From: Haemonchus contortus
Taxonomy: Eukaryota; Nematoda; Chromadorea; Rhabditida; Trichostrongylidae
Assembly (NCBI GenBank): GCA_000469685.2
Contig: LS997567.1
Span: 9,702,104 to 9,766,103, forward strand
Direction of reading: 5' to 3'
DNA length: 64,000 bases
How positions within the stretch are numbered: the first letter of the stretch is position 1; each line of letters starts with the position of its first letter. A program made the translations under genes and the position numbers. Of the stretch, positions 1 to 11,700 are shown in pieces. The notes under the pieces were generated by a model, which was not told where the DNA came from, did not search any database, and worked only from the letters and a program-made list of their open reading frames with translations.

Positions 1-381
1 CTGCATGTAGCTCGGGCTAGTCCGACACCGACGTATCAGCTTAAGTGTACATATTCGAAGAGAGACGTCTCTTGGCTACTTGTGACCCTCTGCTTCCTTT
101 ACACTAACGTGAAAATGCTTGCTGAGCTGGTTGTATTCTTCATCGATGCTGTCGACAAAAGGATTCCTATAGGCTCGCAAGACTTGGTCCCAGCTGATAG
201 AGCTTTTAAGACTCCGTTTCCTGGAAATCATACTCTCTACACTCACTGAGAAGCAAAAATTTAGGCGGAGAAGGCGATGGCCTGATCCCGTGTAGAACTC
301 CGGAACAATAGCTAGGTCAGTCAGGCAGAAGTTCTGATCGAAGATGATGTAGTCTACATATTCCCACCAGATGACTCCCAT
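1..381 (-). pseudogene. RTE-type non-LTR retrotransposon, endonuclease C-terminal fragment
   Basis: The reverse strand encodes YVDYIIFDQNFCLTDLAIV followed by PEFYTGSGHRLLR and, further on, SIDEEYNQLSKH. This is the end of the APE-type endonuclease and the linker to the reverse transcriptase in RTE-like elements that are abundant in strongylid nematodes. The usual SDHRLLR motif reads SGHRLLR, so a catalytic Asp is replaced by Gly. The frame is open from 381 to a TAG near 76, and similarity to the linker continues beyond the stop to the window edge. The 5' half is missing: upstream of 381 on this strand I see no further match. It is a dead fragment that runs out of the window at position 1. 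Confidence 0.8.
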
Positions 382-595
382 GATTCATGCAAATGCGATG
401 ATCAGTGAATTGATAGTTACCATGATTTGTGTAAATTGATATGATGAGCTCGTAGAATGCTCCTTCCATTCCATTCCGTGAGTCCCGATATGTAGCTATT
501 CAGCCATTTTTGAAGCAAATTTTGACGTTGAAACCACCAACGATGAACTTGAAGGGAGCGTGGTTCTCTCTGAAGGGCCTCTTAAGTTCATAAGC

Positions 596-1612
596 ACCAG
601 AACTACTGAAATGGCGAGATGGGGGTTGAGTCGAATAATGATTTTCTGAGTGGCGAGTAAGATCAGCAGGAGGCGAGGTAATGTAGTGGCTAGGAAGTGG
701 GGTAGTTTGAATGGGAGATTTCGGCCGATCTGGAGGGAATGTGATTCAGGGTCTTTCCAATTGGGGGTAAGATCTGCATGAGGTGCAAAACTGTTTAGGA
801 AGAGTTTAAAGACACAGTTCACGCTAATTTTGAGTAATACAGATTATGATGAAATATGGAAGACAAGATCGGAAATAGTGCGATGAAGGTGAACAAACTG
901 CGTGAATCGGTGTTTCTAACGAGAAAAAGAATGTTTCGAAAAACTATCAAATTGGGGGCTGGACGAGAATGAGACCAGAAAAATGAAGAAGAATGGGGCG
1001 TTTGGAAGAGCTATACAATGTGTCTCACTGCGTAGGTGGTCCTGGTGCGTAAAACAGACTACGGTAAGCAAAAATTCATTCAGCAAGAAATAGGAAATAA
1101 ATAAGGGATCACCGCAGCAAAAAGAATAACAGAGGAAGAAAAAACGGGAGAAAAACATTGCCTCATAACCGGCGATCAGCTGATTGTGTGTGTGGGTCCT
1201 AGAACGGATAGTTGCAATCTGTACTGTATTGACACTCGTCCGACGTGACATCGATCGAGGGGCGGAAAAACGGGGCTTTCCCGCCCTCGCATTATTGTGA
1301 TTTTTGCCTTGAAAGGAGTTTCTAGACAAAAATCATGTCAGCACATTATCGAGAAGTTTAAATAAAATTCCTTGGAATGAATAAGATCTGCAGGAGGCGA
1401 GGTACTGTAGGGACAAGGGGCGCGGCATGTAAGCTGCGAAAACAGTTGGGGTCGTAGTAACAAAACCACCCTAAAACTCCCATTCAAACTGCCCCACTTA
1501 CCCGTCACTACAGTACCCCTCCTACTGCTGGTCTTACCCGCCACTCAGAAAATCATCATTTGGCTCAACCCCCTTCTCGTCACTTCAGTACCCTGCCACC
1601 ATGAGATCTGGC
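596..1612. repeat. Dispersed fold-back repeat
   Basis: A block around 596-740 read on the minus strand (…CGCCACTCAGAAAATCAT… , TCAACCCCCAT) recurs on the plus strand at about 1,480-1,612. A short plus-oriented piece, GCAGGAGGCGAGGTA, occurs at about 668 and again at 1,391. The two halves can therefore fold back on each other. Open frames here (for example 496-822 and 1,338-1,544, minus) lie inside the repeat and have no recognisable domain, so I do not call genes. Confidence 0.55.
841..1265. repeat. Dispersed repeat, copy 1 (second copy near 21.1 kb)
   Basis: This stretch shares order and wording with 21,105-21,365: an AATAGTGCGAT block, a GAATCGGT block, GGGGCTGGACGAGAAT, then TATACAATGTG and GCACTCG-like blocks. 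The matches are interrupted by small indels, as expected for an old dispersed repeat. No coding potential was recognised. Confidence 0.5.
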
Positions 1613-2935
1613 TCCCAATCACAGTAGCGGCCCGTCTGCGTATCCAAGTCCCCATTCAAGTAGTCATTATTTGAAACTGCCTTCAGTTTCTGCCGATGGG
1701 GAAGCCCGCCGCCTGTGAATCAAAGTCTCCCAAAGCCACTATTCAAATCTTGCGCCAGTACAGTACCCGCCCACACGTGTATCCAAACACGCCCAACAGG
1801 AGACCGGGACAGGCTTATGGCAGAAAATGGTTGTGTAAGGAGGTTTTCATCACGGGTTGACCCATATATCACTCAATGGCTTTCTCACGGATAAGTAACA
1901 GTGTACAAATTAGCTGCAAAAAGGCCAATGGAAAGGGGAAAAAATAATTCAATGATTTGGATGTGACGAAGTTCGAAGTTTGGGGCCATACTAAGGAAGA
2001 AATTTTGATCTACGATAGGGTGTGCCATAACAGTCTTGCAGACAACAAAGAGTTGCCTACGATAAAGGAGTGCCTCAACGCGATCTCATCAGATCTCGGA
2101 AAGAGATCCCTTCATTTTGGAAAATGTCAAAAAAACGACTCGATTATTTTGCCGTAAATTGATGTCATATTCTCCATGGAGAAGGGGTGTTGTGTTCAGA
2201 GATAATACATGCAACCATCTATAGCCCCCACATTAGAAACGAACGTTGGGACTGAAGAAAACCGATCAATCACTTTCACATTGTCCTGAGTAAGGTGGGG
2301 TGCGTGGCGCACTCCAAAGCGAATTCTGAACACTTCAACTTCGGAAAACCAGTCGGTTCCTACAAGCACTGAAGCGCGCACCTCATCTACATGCAATTGC
2401 TTTCCGGATGGAACTCAAGTGCGTGGCGCACCAAAAAACCAAGCATTTTCAGTACATTAGAGCATCAGCTTGTAGAGCTCGACGAGCTAAATTCATCGGT
2501 ATTTTCAGCTTTTGGATCACTCCACATTAAACCGATTTATGGACAAGACAAAGACAAAAGGCAAAAAAGACGCGAGTTTGCGGTATTCGCGTGAAATTTC
2601 GAGTTCTTACGGCGAGTACTGTAGGACAGTCCACAACAACACTTCGAATATGCTTATTTCGGAAAAATCGGAACCCTCTCTGAATTTCTTCGTGCTTGAT
2701 TATTTCAGAATGTTTTCAAAGAATTTCCGAAGTAGGCACTGAAGAAGCTTTGTAAAAAGTGTCAGGTCTTTGAACTCCACAACTGATCAGGCTATCATTC
2801 TTCTACTATCTGATATGTACGTTCCTGCAGGCGCGCTCTGCCAGAGCTGCTGCTAATACACATTATATCTTGGTGCTCTACGTAAACCCTGAGGAGAAAG
2901 ACCACATACGGAGAGGAAGGTAGTTTAATGGAAAG
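1613..2935. other. No gene recognised
   Basis: Mixed unique-looking sequence. Short open frames (1,957-2,157 +, 2,196-2,396 -, 2,391-2,742 +) show no domain and no clear splice-site context. I see nothing else that I can support. Confidence 0.4.
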
Positions 2936-3260
2936 AACCTCCTACTGTGATAGAACTACGGTGACGGCCACAATCCACTACAACCACGGTTGGAAAAGTC
3001 GAAAGATTTTGGAATTTCGATGAAAGTGCTGTAACATGCGCTTTCTCACCGAACCTAGCACCTTCTGATTATCGCCTGTTCAGAACACTTGAGTATCTCG
3101 TGAAGGAGAAAAGATTCGAAAAATTCGTCGCCACATAGGAAATGGAACCGACCACTTCTTTTTGTCGCAGCCCTCTGCTTTCCGGAAGAGAGGGATCGAG
3201 AGACTGTTCAAAGTATGAATATGTGTCATAAACAGCAATGGTGATTATCTTGTTGATTGA
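2936..3260 (+). pseudogene. mariner-type transposase, C-terminal fragment
   Basis: From 3,037 one frame reads AFSPNLAPSDYRLF followed by LEYLVKEKRFEKF. This is the block around the third catalytic Asp of mariner transposases (usual form SPDLAPSDYHLF); the Asp is Asn here. In a shifted frame downstream, FRKRGIERLF and NSNGDYLVD match the usual mariner C-terminus. Frameshifts and stops make it a relic. No terminal repeats were identified, so the element's limits are unknown. Confidence 0.7.
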
Positions 3261-3712
3261 AGGTAGTTTGATCGAGAAATATTAAACCTGAAAATTTGCC
3301 CGAAGTGGTGCAAGACTTATCTTCCAACCCTATAAGTGAATCTGGCAAATTGGTTTCCATTTTCTTTCGAACTTGATTTTGCTTTTTCTCACACTTGTTC
3401 AATACTGAACTGATTATAGTACAAGGTGTCCCGAAATTATAGACGTCTATTCATTGCGATGTATTTTAAGCCTTGAACCTGAGAATGACGATGAAATTCG
3501 TATACGCATTTGCATACATTATGTGCAACAACATTCTCGTCTACAACCATGATTCAGAATATCCCACATCAGCAGATATAGAGGGCCAAGGTCTGTTCTC
3601 AATTTCCTCGCTTGTTGCACACAGACATCACTCATCCATTTTTTCCCAGCAGCTCTTTCATCTTGTTTTCCGAACTGGGTGGCAAACTCGACAGGTTTTT
3701 TTTATTTAGGGA

Positions 3713-4690
3713 TCACGGGGAGAAGTCAAGTGGGTTCAGATAAGGAAAGCAGGATGGCCATTCCTTTATGCTAACGAAATCCGGTAGTTGGCATCGGCAC
3801 CATTCTTGGACGCACTTGGCCTTGTGGGCTAAAGTACTGACTTGCTGGACGGACCAAGAGCTGTTTCAGAAAGTGGAGTAATATACAGTAGCGCTCAAAA
3901 GTGTTCGGTGAAATGCTTTGACGCTTTTTCGTTCATAACTTTTTTGTTAGTGGACCAAATCGTGCAAAATTTGGATATGTTTAACTAGAGCATATTTAAC
4001 CCTACCCAACACTATTTGACTGCAAAGTTGCAATATCCACAGATAGAGCAAGGAGTTTGTTGCGATAGCAGATTTTGCTAAAACTGAAGTTGTTGACGGC
4101 TGCACTTATTCCCACCTTATGTGCGTTTTTCTCATCTATTGTGATCGGCGTTACCGCTCGTACACTTTTGACATGATAAAAAGGAAAGAGATTCTAGAAG
4201 GACCATCATCTGTATTTTCAGTCGATTTTGAGTTCATGCCCTTTGGAATATCTGGAACATGATCAGACTGCAGGTTAATAGTGGCAAATATTCACAATAC
4301 ATCCACGCTCCAAATATAGAAATTTCGCTTGATTAGATGCAGTAAGAAAGGAGTTACGACTGAAAAGTACGGCTGATGAACCATTTCACCGAAGACTTTT
4401 GAGCGCTACTGTAGATACTTTAGCAGGTCTCTCGATATGCTCTCTATGTACAGGTCTTATTCAATTTTTGAACCGGTATGGACGAAACTAACGATATCTT
4501 ACCGTTGGCCGTGTATCCCTCATTAACCACTATATTGCTGTTCTTATATCAACTTTATCGAGAGGAATTGAACTTTCTAACAAGAATATTTCTGCCTAGA
4601 ACGCGGTCATTTTACTTGTTGGGGACTGACTTTGTCGCAAAATTTTCCTAGTCGATGAAGACAATGAAGAAATGCGTGTTTCCACTCGAG
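3713..4690 (-). pseudogene. Tc1/mariner-like transposase relic
   Basis: The reverse strand reads AHKAKCVQEW then LPDFVSIKEWPSC and LNPLDFSP (3,829 down to a TGA at 3,713-3,715). This resembles the DSAPAHKAK…W…PDF…EWP…PDLNPLDY core of Tc1/mariner-superfamily transposases. An upstream block near 4,580-4,680 reads FFIVFID, a stop, then NDRVLGRN, the counterpart of the F.DEK.F…NRQNDRV region. Stops, frameshifts and the MITE at 3,886-4,411 interrupt it. It is not functional. Confidence 0.7.
3886..4411. mobile_element. Tc1-type MITE, 526 bp, CAGT ends
   Basis: The element starts CAGTAGCGCTCAAAAG and ends with the complementary CTTTTGAGCGCTACTG; similarity continues inward (GGTGAAATG against CATTTCACC). 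TA dinucleotides flank it at 3,884-3,885 and 4,412-4,413. There is no transposase frame. It is inserted inside the older mariner-like element, between the second and third catalytic blocks of that transposase relic. Confidence 0.88.
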
Positions 4691-5229
4691 TGTGCTAGCA
4701 ACCTTCTGCATTTTTTAGCCCTACACTGCCTTCTGAGATCGTAAATAAAGTGACATTTTCTATACGATAGGAATAGCTATACAGTTTTTGCTTGACAATC
4801 CGTCACATCGACAACTTCGTTAATTCCTGCTCAGTTGCCTTCCTTTCTTGGGTCACACAGGACCACGCGCGCAAACAAACTACTTGAATAGCCCAATCTC
4901 TGGAAACGCTAGCCTTTCTACTGTTTTCCAGTTTGCCCTTGATTGGTTCTGCTTCTATCTGCCGTTTACCGGCCTCATAAATGGTCAGTACTGAAACAAC
5001 GTGAAATTTTACTATGCCTTTCCCGTCTTGCATCTAAATGATTGGAAGTGACATTGAATGAACTTTCCCCCTCGACTAAAAGATATTGGGGGTGTCACCT
5101 CAGTAATTATGCATATTGCAAGAAAACCATCTTGTGCAACTAATCAACAGCGAATGAAGTGGAATTGATGAACTACTCCGCACTAGAAGTTCCTAAAATT
5201 TGGCGGCCATAATTCTGGGACACACTGTA

Positions 5230-8200
5230 GTACCACCTTCAAGTCAATACATGATAATATTGCTTTTTAACGAGATACACTTCAATTGGGTCTTCCTCAG
5301 AACAGAATCGCTGTGAGGATCTATCCATATTCCCGATCACTGCATCATACCTTCGGTGTCTGTTTGACGATCGTCTTGAAACACGATAAAAATTGGTGTT
5401 ATGCTTCGCGGTCGCCTCGATTTTTCTTTTCTACACTGGCAATCTCTCAGAATAGCTCTCCCCATTAATAAATATCGAAACAGCCGCTGGTTAATTATGA
5501 GACAAATCGAAGGTGGTTCGAATAGCCCCCGACTAGAGGCGGCAATCCTTTTTTCGGCTCAGATGGGCGAAAACGATTAGCACCTGGAAACTAATTGTTA
5601 GCACTCCACCTGACTGGAAATACAAAGGCGAATGTGGTTATATAGGGACTTTGTTTAGTGCGACATAAACTTTAGTACGATATAATTTTAGTCAATAAGT
5701 GATGACTCTGGCTGTTCAGCTACAGGTAGCATCTCTATAGGAGCGATTTTCTTGCTCCATTGCATTTCCAGTTGTATGGCGCTATATAATGCGCAACATT
5801 GCGGACAATCTTATACAGTAACCACTGGGTTGAATGACCGCTGTTTACAAAGTGCTCAATCCATTATATATTGTGGTGCATATTATCTAATTTTCTTGTT
5901 GGTGGCCATCCTCAGAGTGATAGAGTACTGTGAGCGTTTGACAACCGAGGGGTATGCCGGATTTTTCGGCAGAAATTGTATCCAATGTATGAGTCAGCAA
6001 GTTAGCGCCGTGCCGGTAATATGGAAACTCATTCATTGCAGCTCTACTCATTCACATGATCAGGTGTGATGCTTCGAGGAACAACTCCTCACCACAGTGC
6101 TCGGGGGTGGCAACTTGCCACCGGCGGCCACCCGTGGACAATAGCCGTATTCATGGGAGAAGAAATGGGATTGATCAATTCATATAAACATGCCATTCAC
6201 ACGTGCTCTATTGGATTGAAGATGCTCTGCATTGAAAAATACGTTCAGATCAGACGTAGAATACTTGTCATTGACGCCAGGAATAGATCCTTTATGGCAG
6301 AAAGGGCCACCGAAGCCAAAAACCTCAATTATTTTAGCTGTAAATCGACTACAACAACATGACGATCACGTAGATGGAGAGTGTGAACATTAACAGTTTC
6401 TAGTCATGACGGTTGGGTGCGGGAGACGTCGAGAAGAGCGAGTATGCTCTCTTATCCCTTTCAGTGGTGCTTGATTCAAAATTGGTACCTGACGCGAACG
6501 TTACCATATTTATTGCGTCACATCCCTCTCACGAAAGCAGAAGCGTGACGTGATTAGTTGGTTTTCCACTAAACCGTGAAAGAAGCCAAATGATCTACCA
6601 GGGAACGCGCTGTGATCGAGATCGATGCCGGCCCCGAGTGGCTACCCCACACATGAAAATTAATACTCGACTACAGTACCACTCAACGTGGGCACATGAA
6701 AACAATTCCGCCGATGTTGTGAACGAACTCGTTCTCCTCGCAGCAATCAATGTCGCCTGGGATCCTGGGATTTTGTTCGCTGGGAAGCTGCGACTTCCAT
6801 GTCGAAAGCGAGTTTTCGCGTTACGATTGAATTTTCTAAGATTTATTTTGGAAGAATTCCTTAACGCGATGACCAGAAAGCATAAAGATAGTCTGTAAAA
6901 AAAATTCAGGAATCTCTCTACAATTGCGGCTTTTCAGTTCAACTATTAGCTTTTGCCGGTTTTGAATGACCCAATTCTGCAATAGAGATAGGTTGATGGA
7001 AAGGATAGGATTAAACAGGGTTCACTAGCTACACATTTCTGGGCGACACTAGCTGGTAAGTGATTTGAACGCAATGGTTGAAATAAGAAGCCAATCATGA
7101 ATCGCTTTTGATCAATTCGCTCGACTAGAAAGATCTGAGATATATTTAGTTTTTAGGCCCACCTTTACATCAACCTCAATTGTACTGAAAGGCTCTAATT
7201 TTTGCTTTAATACCAGAGTTGGCCACCAGATCTTCTTTACATGAAAAACGAAGTTGCAATAATTATTTTGAATGTAAAGTAATAGAGGATGAAAAAGCCC
7301 CACTTTAGCGAGTCGTGGATTTCAATGAAGTTTTTAAACCGTCATTGATTATGGCACCCTCTCAATGTCTGTAGCCACATAGTCTGTCTGTAGATCTGGT
7401 GCCACCGTACACATTTTCGGCGAATGCGATTTTGATTGATCTGGTGATGAGAATCACGGGCAGCCGGCACGCGACCATCTATCGTAACATTATCTTTGAA
7501 CGACCTTGCTGGCTATATGAAACTTTCTTCTACCTCAATGATGCACAAGCAAGTCCCACTCGACTAGATTTGATCTCAAGCAACTTATTGAATTCAAATT
7601 TCGGGTCTCCGAGTTGTCCACAGCTGAAGCAAAGTAATGGGACTTGTCCTATCATAAATTCTTCAAATCTATTGGGATCAGCTGCCGTCTACGCTGAAAA
7701 ATTCAGAAAACATCCGGTTCAACTCAAGTGAATCCGAATACCTATTAATAGAAGTGCCGGCGACCACCAAAATCAGGAGAGCTTGAACAGGTGAAGTCTG
7801 CACACAGATGTTCCTGTGAATCCTCAGAAAAGAGGCATCCTCCAATTCCCTCGGTTCGACCCACCCCAGGTTACCGTGAGATTTTTGGCGGAAAGCGCTA
7901 GCTTCGTGTGCAGAGCATCTGTCCAGGTAAGTGCTATGGACATTTGAGCTATGCTACCCTAGTCATCGGAACGATGTGCTACACTCCGTTCTTTTATAAG
8001 AGACCTCAAGCGATTCGCTTTGATGATGTTTCATGAATTGAAGGCTGCAACGGGTGTAACATAATAGAATAGAAGGAAAAGGACTGCGTCGTTAAGTGTT
8101 GAAGTATGTTCATAAATAATACTTCACTAAAAAGTGACACTGCCTTCGTTTACGTAGCAGTGAACCGAAACAATTTTTGAATATCACTTTTCTTGCCATT

Positions 8201-8720
8201 GTTAGCCGGCAATTCTAGTTTTTTTTTCAAGGTAAAGAGAGCAGCAATGCAACGAAATACGAACTTCTAATCATAGATGCACAGTAATCGATGTTCTAAC
8301 GGTGGCACTCTGTAATAATCGTTTCGGCGGCGTCGAGTGGATATAGCGATATGAATGAATGATGACAGGCTGATATCTCGTCTTCACCTCACATAACCAC
8401 GTTTCATTCTTCTTCTATCACCAGCACCGCTGACCGTGATCATCTCGATATTACTACGGACGACATTTTCAACTATTCGGATAACTGAGGTGTACGTAAC
8501 CCTTCGCTGTTGCAATCCAAGGCTTTCAAAATTTCGACAAAAATGTGAATGAAGCAATGGTTACCGTGTCTCTTATACCATGTAACAGTTCTAAAAGTTA
8601 TGATGTGGGGCAGTCATTTGCAGCTCTGGTTTCTGAAAGCCAGAAAGGCCAAACATTGGCCTTGCAAGATTTGTTTCAACAAAAACTATGTAACCTCAAA
8701 AAGGTAGGAAGGAGACTGTT
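5230..8720. other. About 3.5 kb without a recognised gene
   Basis: Several open frames of 60-110 codons exist (5,752-6,069, 6,066-6,362, 6,590-6,898, 7,399-7,731, 8,545-8,733, all +), none with a recognisable domain. A short acidic frame near 8,378-8,488 follows a possible AG acceptor and ends in a TGA, so it could be a terminal exon. None can be joined into a convincing model. Upstream regulatory sequence of the ZIC-like gene presumably lies at the right end of this interval. Confidence 0.4.
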
Positions 8721-8769
8721 CAAGGGCAAGTGAGCTTTTCTTACAATGGAGTAATGTGACCTAATAATT

Positions 8770-8790
8770 TTAATAAAATCCAGTTCGAAC
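8770..8790 (+). promoter_or_regulatory. Probable trans-splice acceptor and 5' leader of the ZIC/REF-2-like gene
   Basis: A T/A-rich run ends in CCAG at 8,780-8,783, and the start ATG follows only seven bases later at 8,791. Such a short leader after an acceptor is typical of nematode mRNAs that receive a spliced leader. An upstream cis-spliced non-coding exon is the alternative. Confidence 0.5.
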
Positions 8791-11700
8791 ATGGACTACT
8801 ACATAAGACCAGGCTTCCTTGGTTTTCGGATACCGTAAGTCAATAACATATTCGCAAGAAGAACAAAAAACACGTTCGTTATGTATAAAACCCTTGACAC
8901 GATATGCTGAGCCCTAGAAAATAGGAAATGTAGCTAGAACGTTATTAACTGCTATGACTGTCAAATCTCAATTAGGGGCTAATTTGCATAGTGCCAGCCT
9001 CAGTCACCGGTGAGTCTTGCTGATTGTACCTTACTCCGAGAGACCTTATGGAGAGCTCACAGTCGACCAATCACCGCGTTCGGCCACACCCAACCCTGCC
9101 TATGGCGAAAGAGAAATAATAAAGGCGGTGGGCGGCGCTTCTAGAGGCATCAAGCCGAGCAACCCACTGTGAGGTAATATCCGTGCAGCACGGTGGAATT
9201 TCTTTTACGGATTACTGTACTGTATTTCGGCTTAGTACGTGAGAATAGACATGTTCAGTGGGTACTGTCCACCCCGCTTTGGACGTGAATCCACACTGGC
9301 CGAATGTTATTCACAGCAAGGGATAATGTTACGAGGAGGTGAGATCTGGGTTCCTTCGATTAACTCTTCCCCCTCCAACCCTCATTTATCGAATTTAATT
9401 CAACTTATTCGCTTTTATTAATAACCACTTTTTTGAGAGCCCTCTATTCAATCGTACTCATGCAGTCCATTGCCGGATTTTTACCTGGATAGTGCAAGTT
9501 TTGGCTCGCGATCACCTATCTTTCTTCATCATAACACTCCTGCTGACTATGTTGCTGCCTATCGGTTAGTGTTCAGAACTTTGGGGTGTTTAACGCTTAA
9601 TAGCAAGTGACGTAAACGAAATACATTTTTTCAGTCAAGCACCCATTCATTTTCAATTTCCTCAAAAGCCATCTTCAACGTTGATTCGATGCGAGTGGAT
9701 AAATGAGGTGAAGCTCCGCCCTTCATCGAGAAAAGGAAGATGCTCTACACAGTTTTTTTCAGACTGGTAAAGATTGTGGGATGATGTTTGCTACTTCAAC
9801 CCAAGTTGCCGCTCATGTTTCTCAACATCACATCGGTTTTATCGAAATGACAGCACACGTCTGTTTATGGAGGAATTGTGAACGAGTTGGAAAGCCTTTC
9901 AAGGTACGTGTCTATCTATATTGACTAAATAATGAAGACCACGGGATAGAGGACATTATAGGCTAAGTACAAGTTGGTCAATCATATTCGTGTTCATACT
10001 GGAGAAAAGCCATTTCGTTGTGAACAGTGCAATCGAGAATTTGCTAGAAGTGAGAATCTAAAAATCCATGTAAGGACTCATACAAGTGAGTGGCAAATAC
10101 TTCGTGTTACACAACAATTTTAATAGTTAATGTTCCTCTGTGTATAACCGTCAGAAAGAGGAACTAAATATACGTTGTTCATACCTGTGTTTGGGAAACG
10201 ACATCTGACTTGCACCTTATCTTCATGGACTTCTTCGAATTGATGGTTTTCGTACCTGTTCATATATGTGTCGCGAATTGATTCTTCTTCCCTTTTGCGT
10301 TATTTATGGTCATCTATTGTTATACAAATCTCGCTGTGGCTGGCCCCTATAGAGAAAGGTAAAACAGGCATTGATTTATAGCGCACGTACGTCTCTGTAG
10401 GATAAGTGCGCAGTGTGGCGGCTGATAATAAATTCATAAGTGCGTACGTCAACTAACCTTAACAGCCAACTCTAGCCATCGTGCGCCACCCTCTGGATCC
10501 ACCTAATCAAGTCTTCGTAGAAAAGATATTCGCTCGCACAATATTGCATCTCACATCTGGGTTTGGCTGCTTGCGTGCTGCACTTTAATGAATCCTATTT
10601 GTTCCTCTGCTCTACCTAAACTACACCTGTCCAATAGTCTGCAGAAAAAGTGCGATAAATCGCCGAGTGGTGAATGAAACTTTGACTATCGAACGATTTT
10701 TATAGATCAAACGCAACCATACGCAAAACCTCTCTGGCACACATTTGTGGAAGCGCTCTCCTCGGCCCTGAGTCAAACTACGCCTCTCGTGAACAGGTGT
10801 TGTGCGACCGAGCTCGATGTGAAATAGGATGTTATTCTTAGTATTACGAGCTCTTCATAGACGATGGTGCCTTAATTTCCATATGGAGAGATCTGTTTCT
10901 CATTCAAATCCTCCACTCTCTGTTTCCGACTACCAAGCTTCACCATCTGCTGGCAACGACTAATCCAGATTTCCCATCATTTTTCATTGGCTCAACTATG
11001 CCAATACCTTGTTTGTGAGACTCCATTACCGTGATGGTCGTTCCATTTAGTGGCAAATTATCCTATGGGTTTGAATCTCAAATAACCAGTGTTCAAAAAA
11101 AGCTCTTCAGGCAGTACTTCTCACTACGAGTGTGTAATTACGGTAGATAAGCGACAGAAGTGGGTTTATTAGCACGATAGTGAGGAATGCTGTAAATGCA
11201 GCAAAGTGCCGGTGGTAGCCCATCTAAAAGAGGAAAACCGTGTACTGTCCTTTTGTTGCTGACCACGTAACCAAATTATAGAACTCGTTTTATTTCAGAA
11301 GAGAAGCCTTTTCCGTGTCCACATGCCGGTTGTGACAAAACGTTCGCTAACTCCTCGGACCGAAAGAAGCACATGCACGTGCATACATCGGAAAAACCTT
11401 ACGAATGCAAGGTAATTGCCATAAAAGTAGCTTATGAAAAAGAAGCTCATTTGATTCCTAGGCATGTAAACTATTTTTTGCAGATAAAAGGATGTAAAAA
11501 AGTCTACAGCCATCCAAGTTCATTGAGGAAACATATAAAGGTATATTTAGAGGTTTCAGAATCCACTCAACAGATCTGAATCTTTTTGATCACTAACCCC
11601 TGTGTCTTCTTTTGCACCTCACTTACGTTTCTCATGCGCTCGAACTTGCGATTAAATCCGCTAAGTCCGACGACATGTTATTAGCATTTGACGGCTTACC

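Larger units (their letters stand above)
3422..5227 (-). mobile_element. Decayed Tc1/mariner superfamily element, TA-flanked, with nested MITE
   Basis: The left end CAAGGTGTCCCGAAATTAT and the right end, whose reverse complement is CAGTGTGTCCCAGAATTAT, form imperfect terminal inverted repeats. Each is flanked by TA (3,420-3,421 and 5,228-5,229), the target duplication of this superfamily. Subtracting the nested 526-bp MITE and its TA leaves 1,278 bp, the normal size of a mariner-like element. The transposase relic inside runs on the minus strand. Confidence 0.8.

Noticed and set aside
8545..8733. An N-terminal exon of the ZIC-like gene (frame starting MNEAMVTVSL)
   Set aside because: It ends in a stop, and no donor joins it in frame to the exon at 8,784; the ATG at 8,791 right after an acceptor is sufficient.
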